Shown here in pieces: positions 63,909-64,000 of a stretch of 64,000 nt of DNA. The first letter of the stretch is position 1. Each line of letters begins with the position of its first letter. Source of the stretch: Lingula anatina (lineage: Eukaryota; Brachiopoda; Lingulata; Lingulida; Lingulidae); contig NW_019775920.1 in the NCBI RefSeq assembly GCF_001039355.2, positions 1 to 64,000 of the forward strand, written 5' to 3'. The translations under genes were made by a program, and so were the position numbers. The notes under the pieces are model-generated. The model had not been told where the DNA came from and did not search any database. It was given only the letters and a program-made list of their open reading frames with translations.

Positions 63909-64000
63909 TGGCATGATAAATGTTGGCACATGTTTACTTTTATCATCTATACATCTGATCTGTACATTTCTAATCATGCTACGCAAATAAATTAAAAAAA

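Overview
The window is animal nuclear DNA: AT-rich, with split genes that have GT-AG introns, abundant microsatellites, many small foldback (MITE-like) elements, and assembly gaps. A mitochondrial-clan cytochrome P450, two small secreted low-complexity proteins of a kind common in mollusc and other lophotrochozoan secretomes, and the repeat content suggest a marine invertebrate, most likely a mollusc or relative. I cannot name the species.

Layout. 1-5.5 kb is repeats: a 560-bp foldback element, a decayed THAP-domain transposase relic, a complete but inactivated Tc1 (DD34E) transposon and another foldback element. 5.5-11.1 kb (+) holds nine exons of a P450 lacking only its N-terminal exon(s). 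11.3-11.5 kb (-) is an inverted relic of the promoter, leader and signal-peptide exon of a Gly/Tyr-rich secreted peptide gene, whose intact copy lies at 15.2-17.1 kb (+). 19.8-24.6 kb is a head-to-tail array of a 1,616-bp unit with an internal palindrome; one unit carries a 256-bp hairpin insertion absent from the next. 24.6-24.8 kb (-) resembles the 3' end of the Gly/Tyr gene. 24.8-30.8 kb has no gene I can support. 30.8-38.1 kb (+) is a three-exon gene for a secreted Thr-rich, acidic-then-basic protein. 39.3-55.8 kb (-) is a complete malic enzyme gene. 58.0-64.0 kb (-) is the 3' part of a GIGYF (PERQ/GYF-domain) translational regulator that continues past the window.

Main points of interest. 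The malic enzyme gene has two kinds of first exon joined to the same body: one encodes an arginine-rich presumptive mitochondrial presequence, the other a short cytosolic N-terminus, so one locus probably makes both compartment forms. Its 162-bp exon ends in a 51-bp in-frame tandem repeat that carries three successive splice donors, giving potential isoforms with 17- or 34-residue insertions next to the active-site region. The 5' part of this gene appears twice, but single-N joins sit exactly at the ends of the first copies, so this duplication may be two haplotypes placed in series. The P450 keeps the ExxR and haem-Cys motifs but lacks the usual acid-threonine pair in the I-helix.

Exon coordinates were read by eye from splice consensus, frame and family similarity. 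Summed coding lengths are multiples of three for malic enzyme (573 aa cytosolic form) and, from its first full codon, for the P450.
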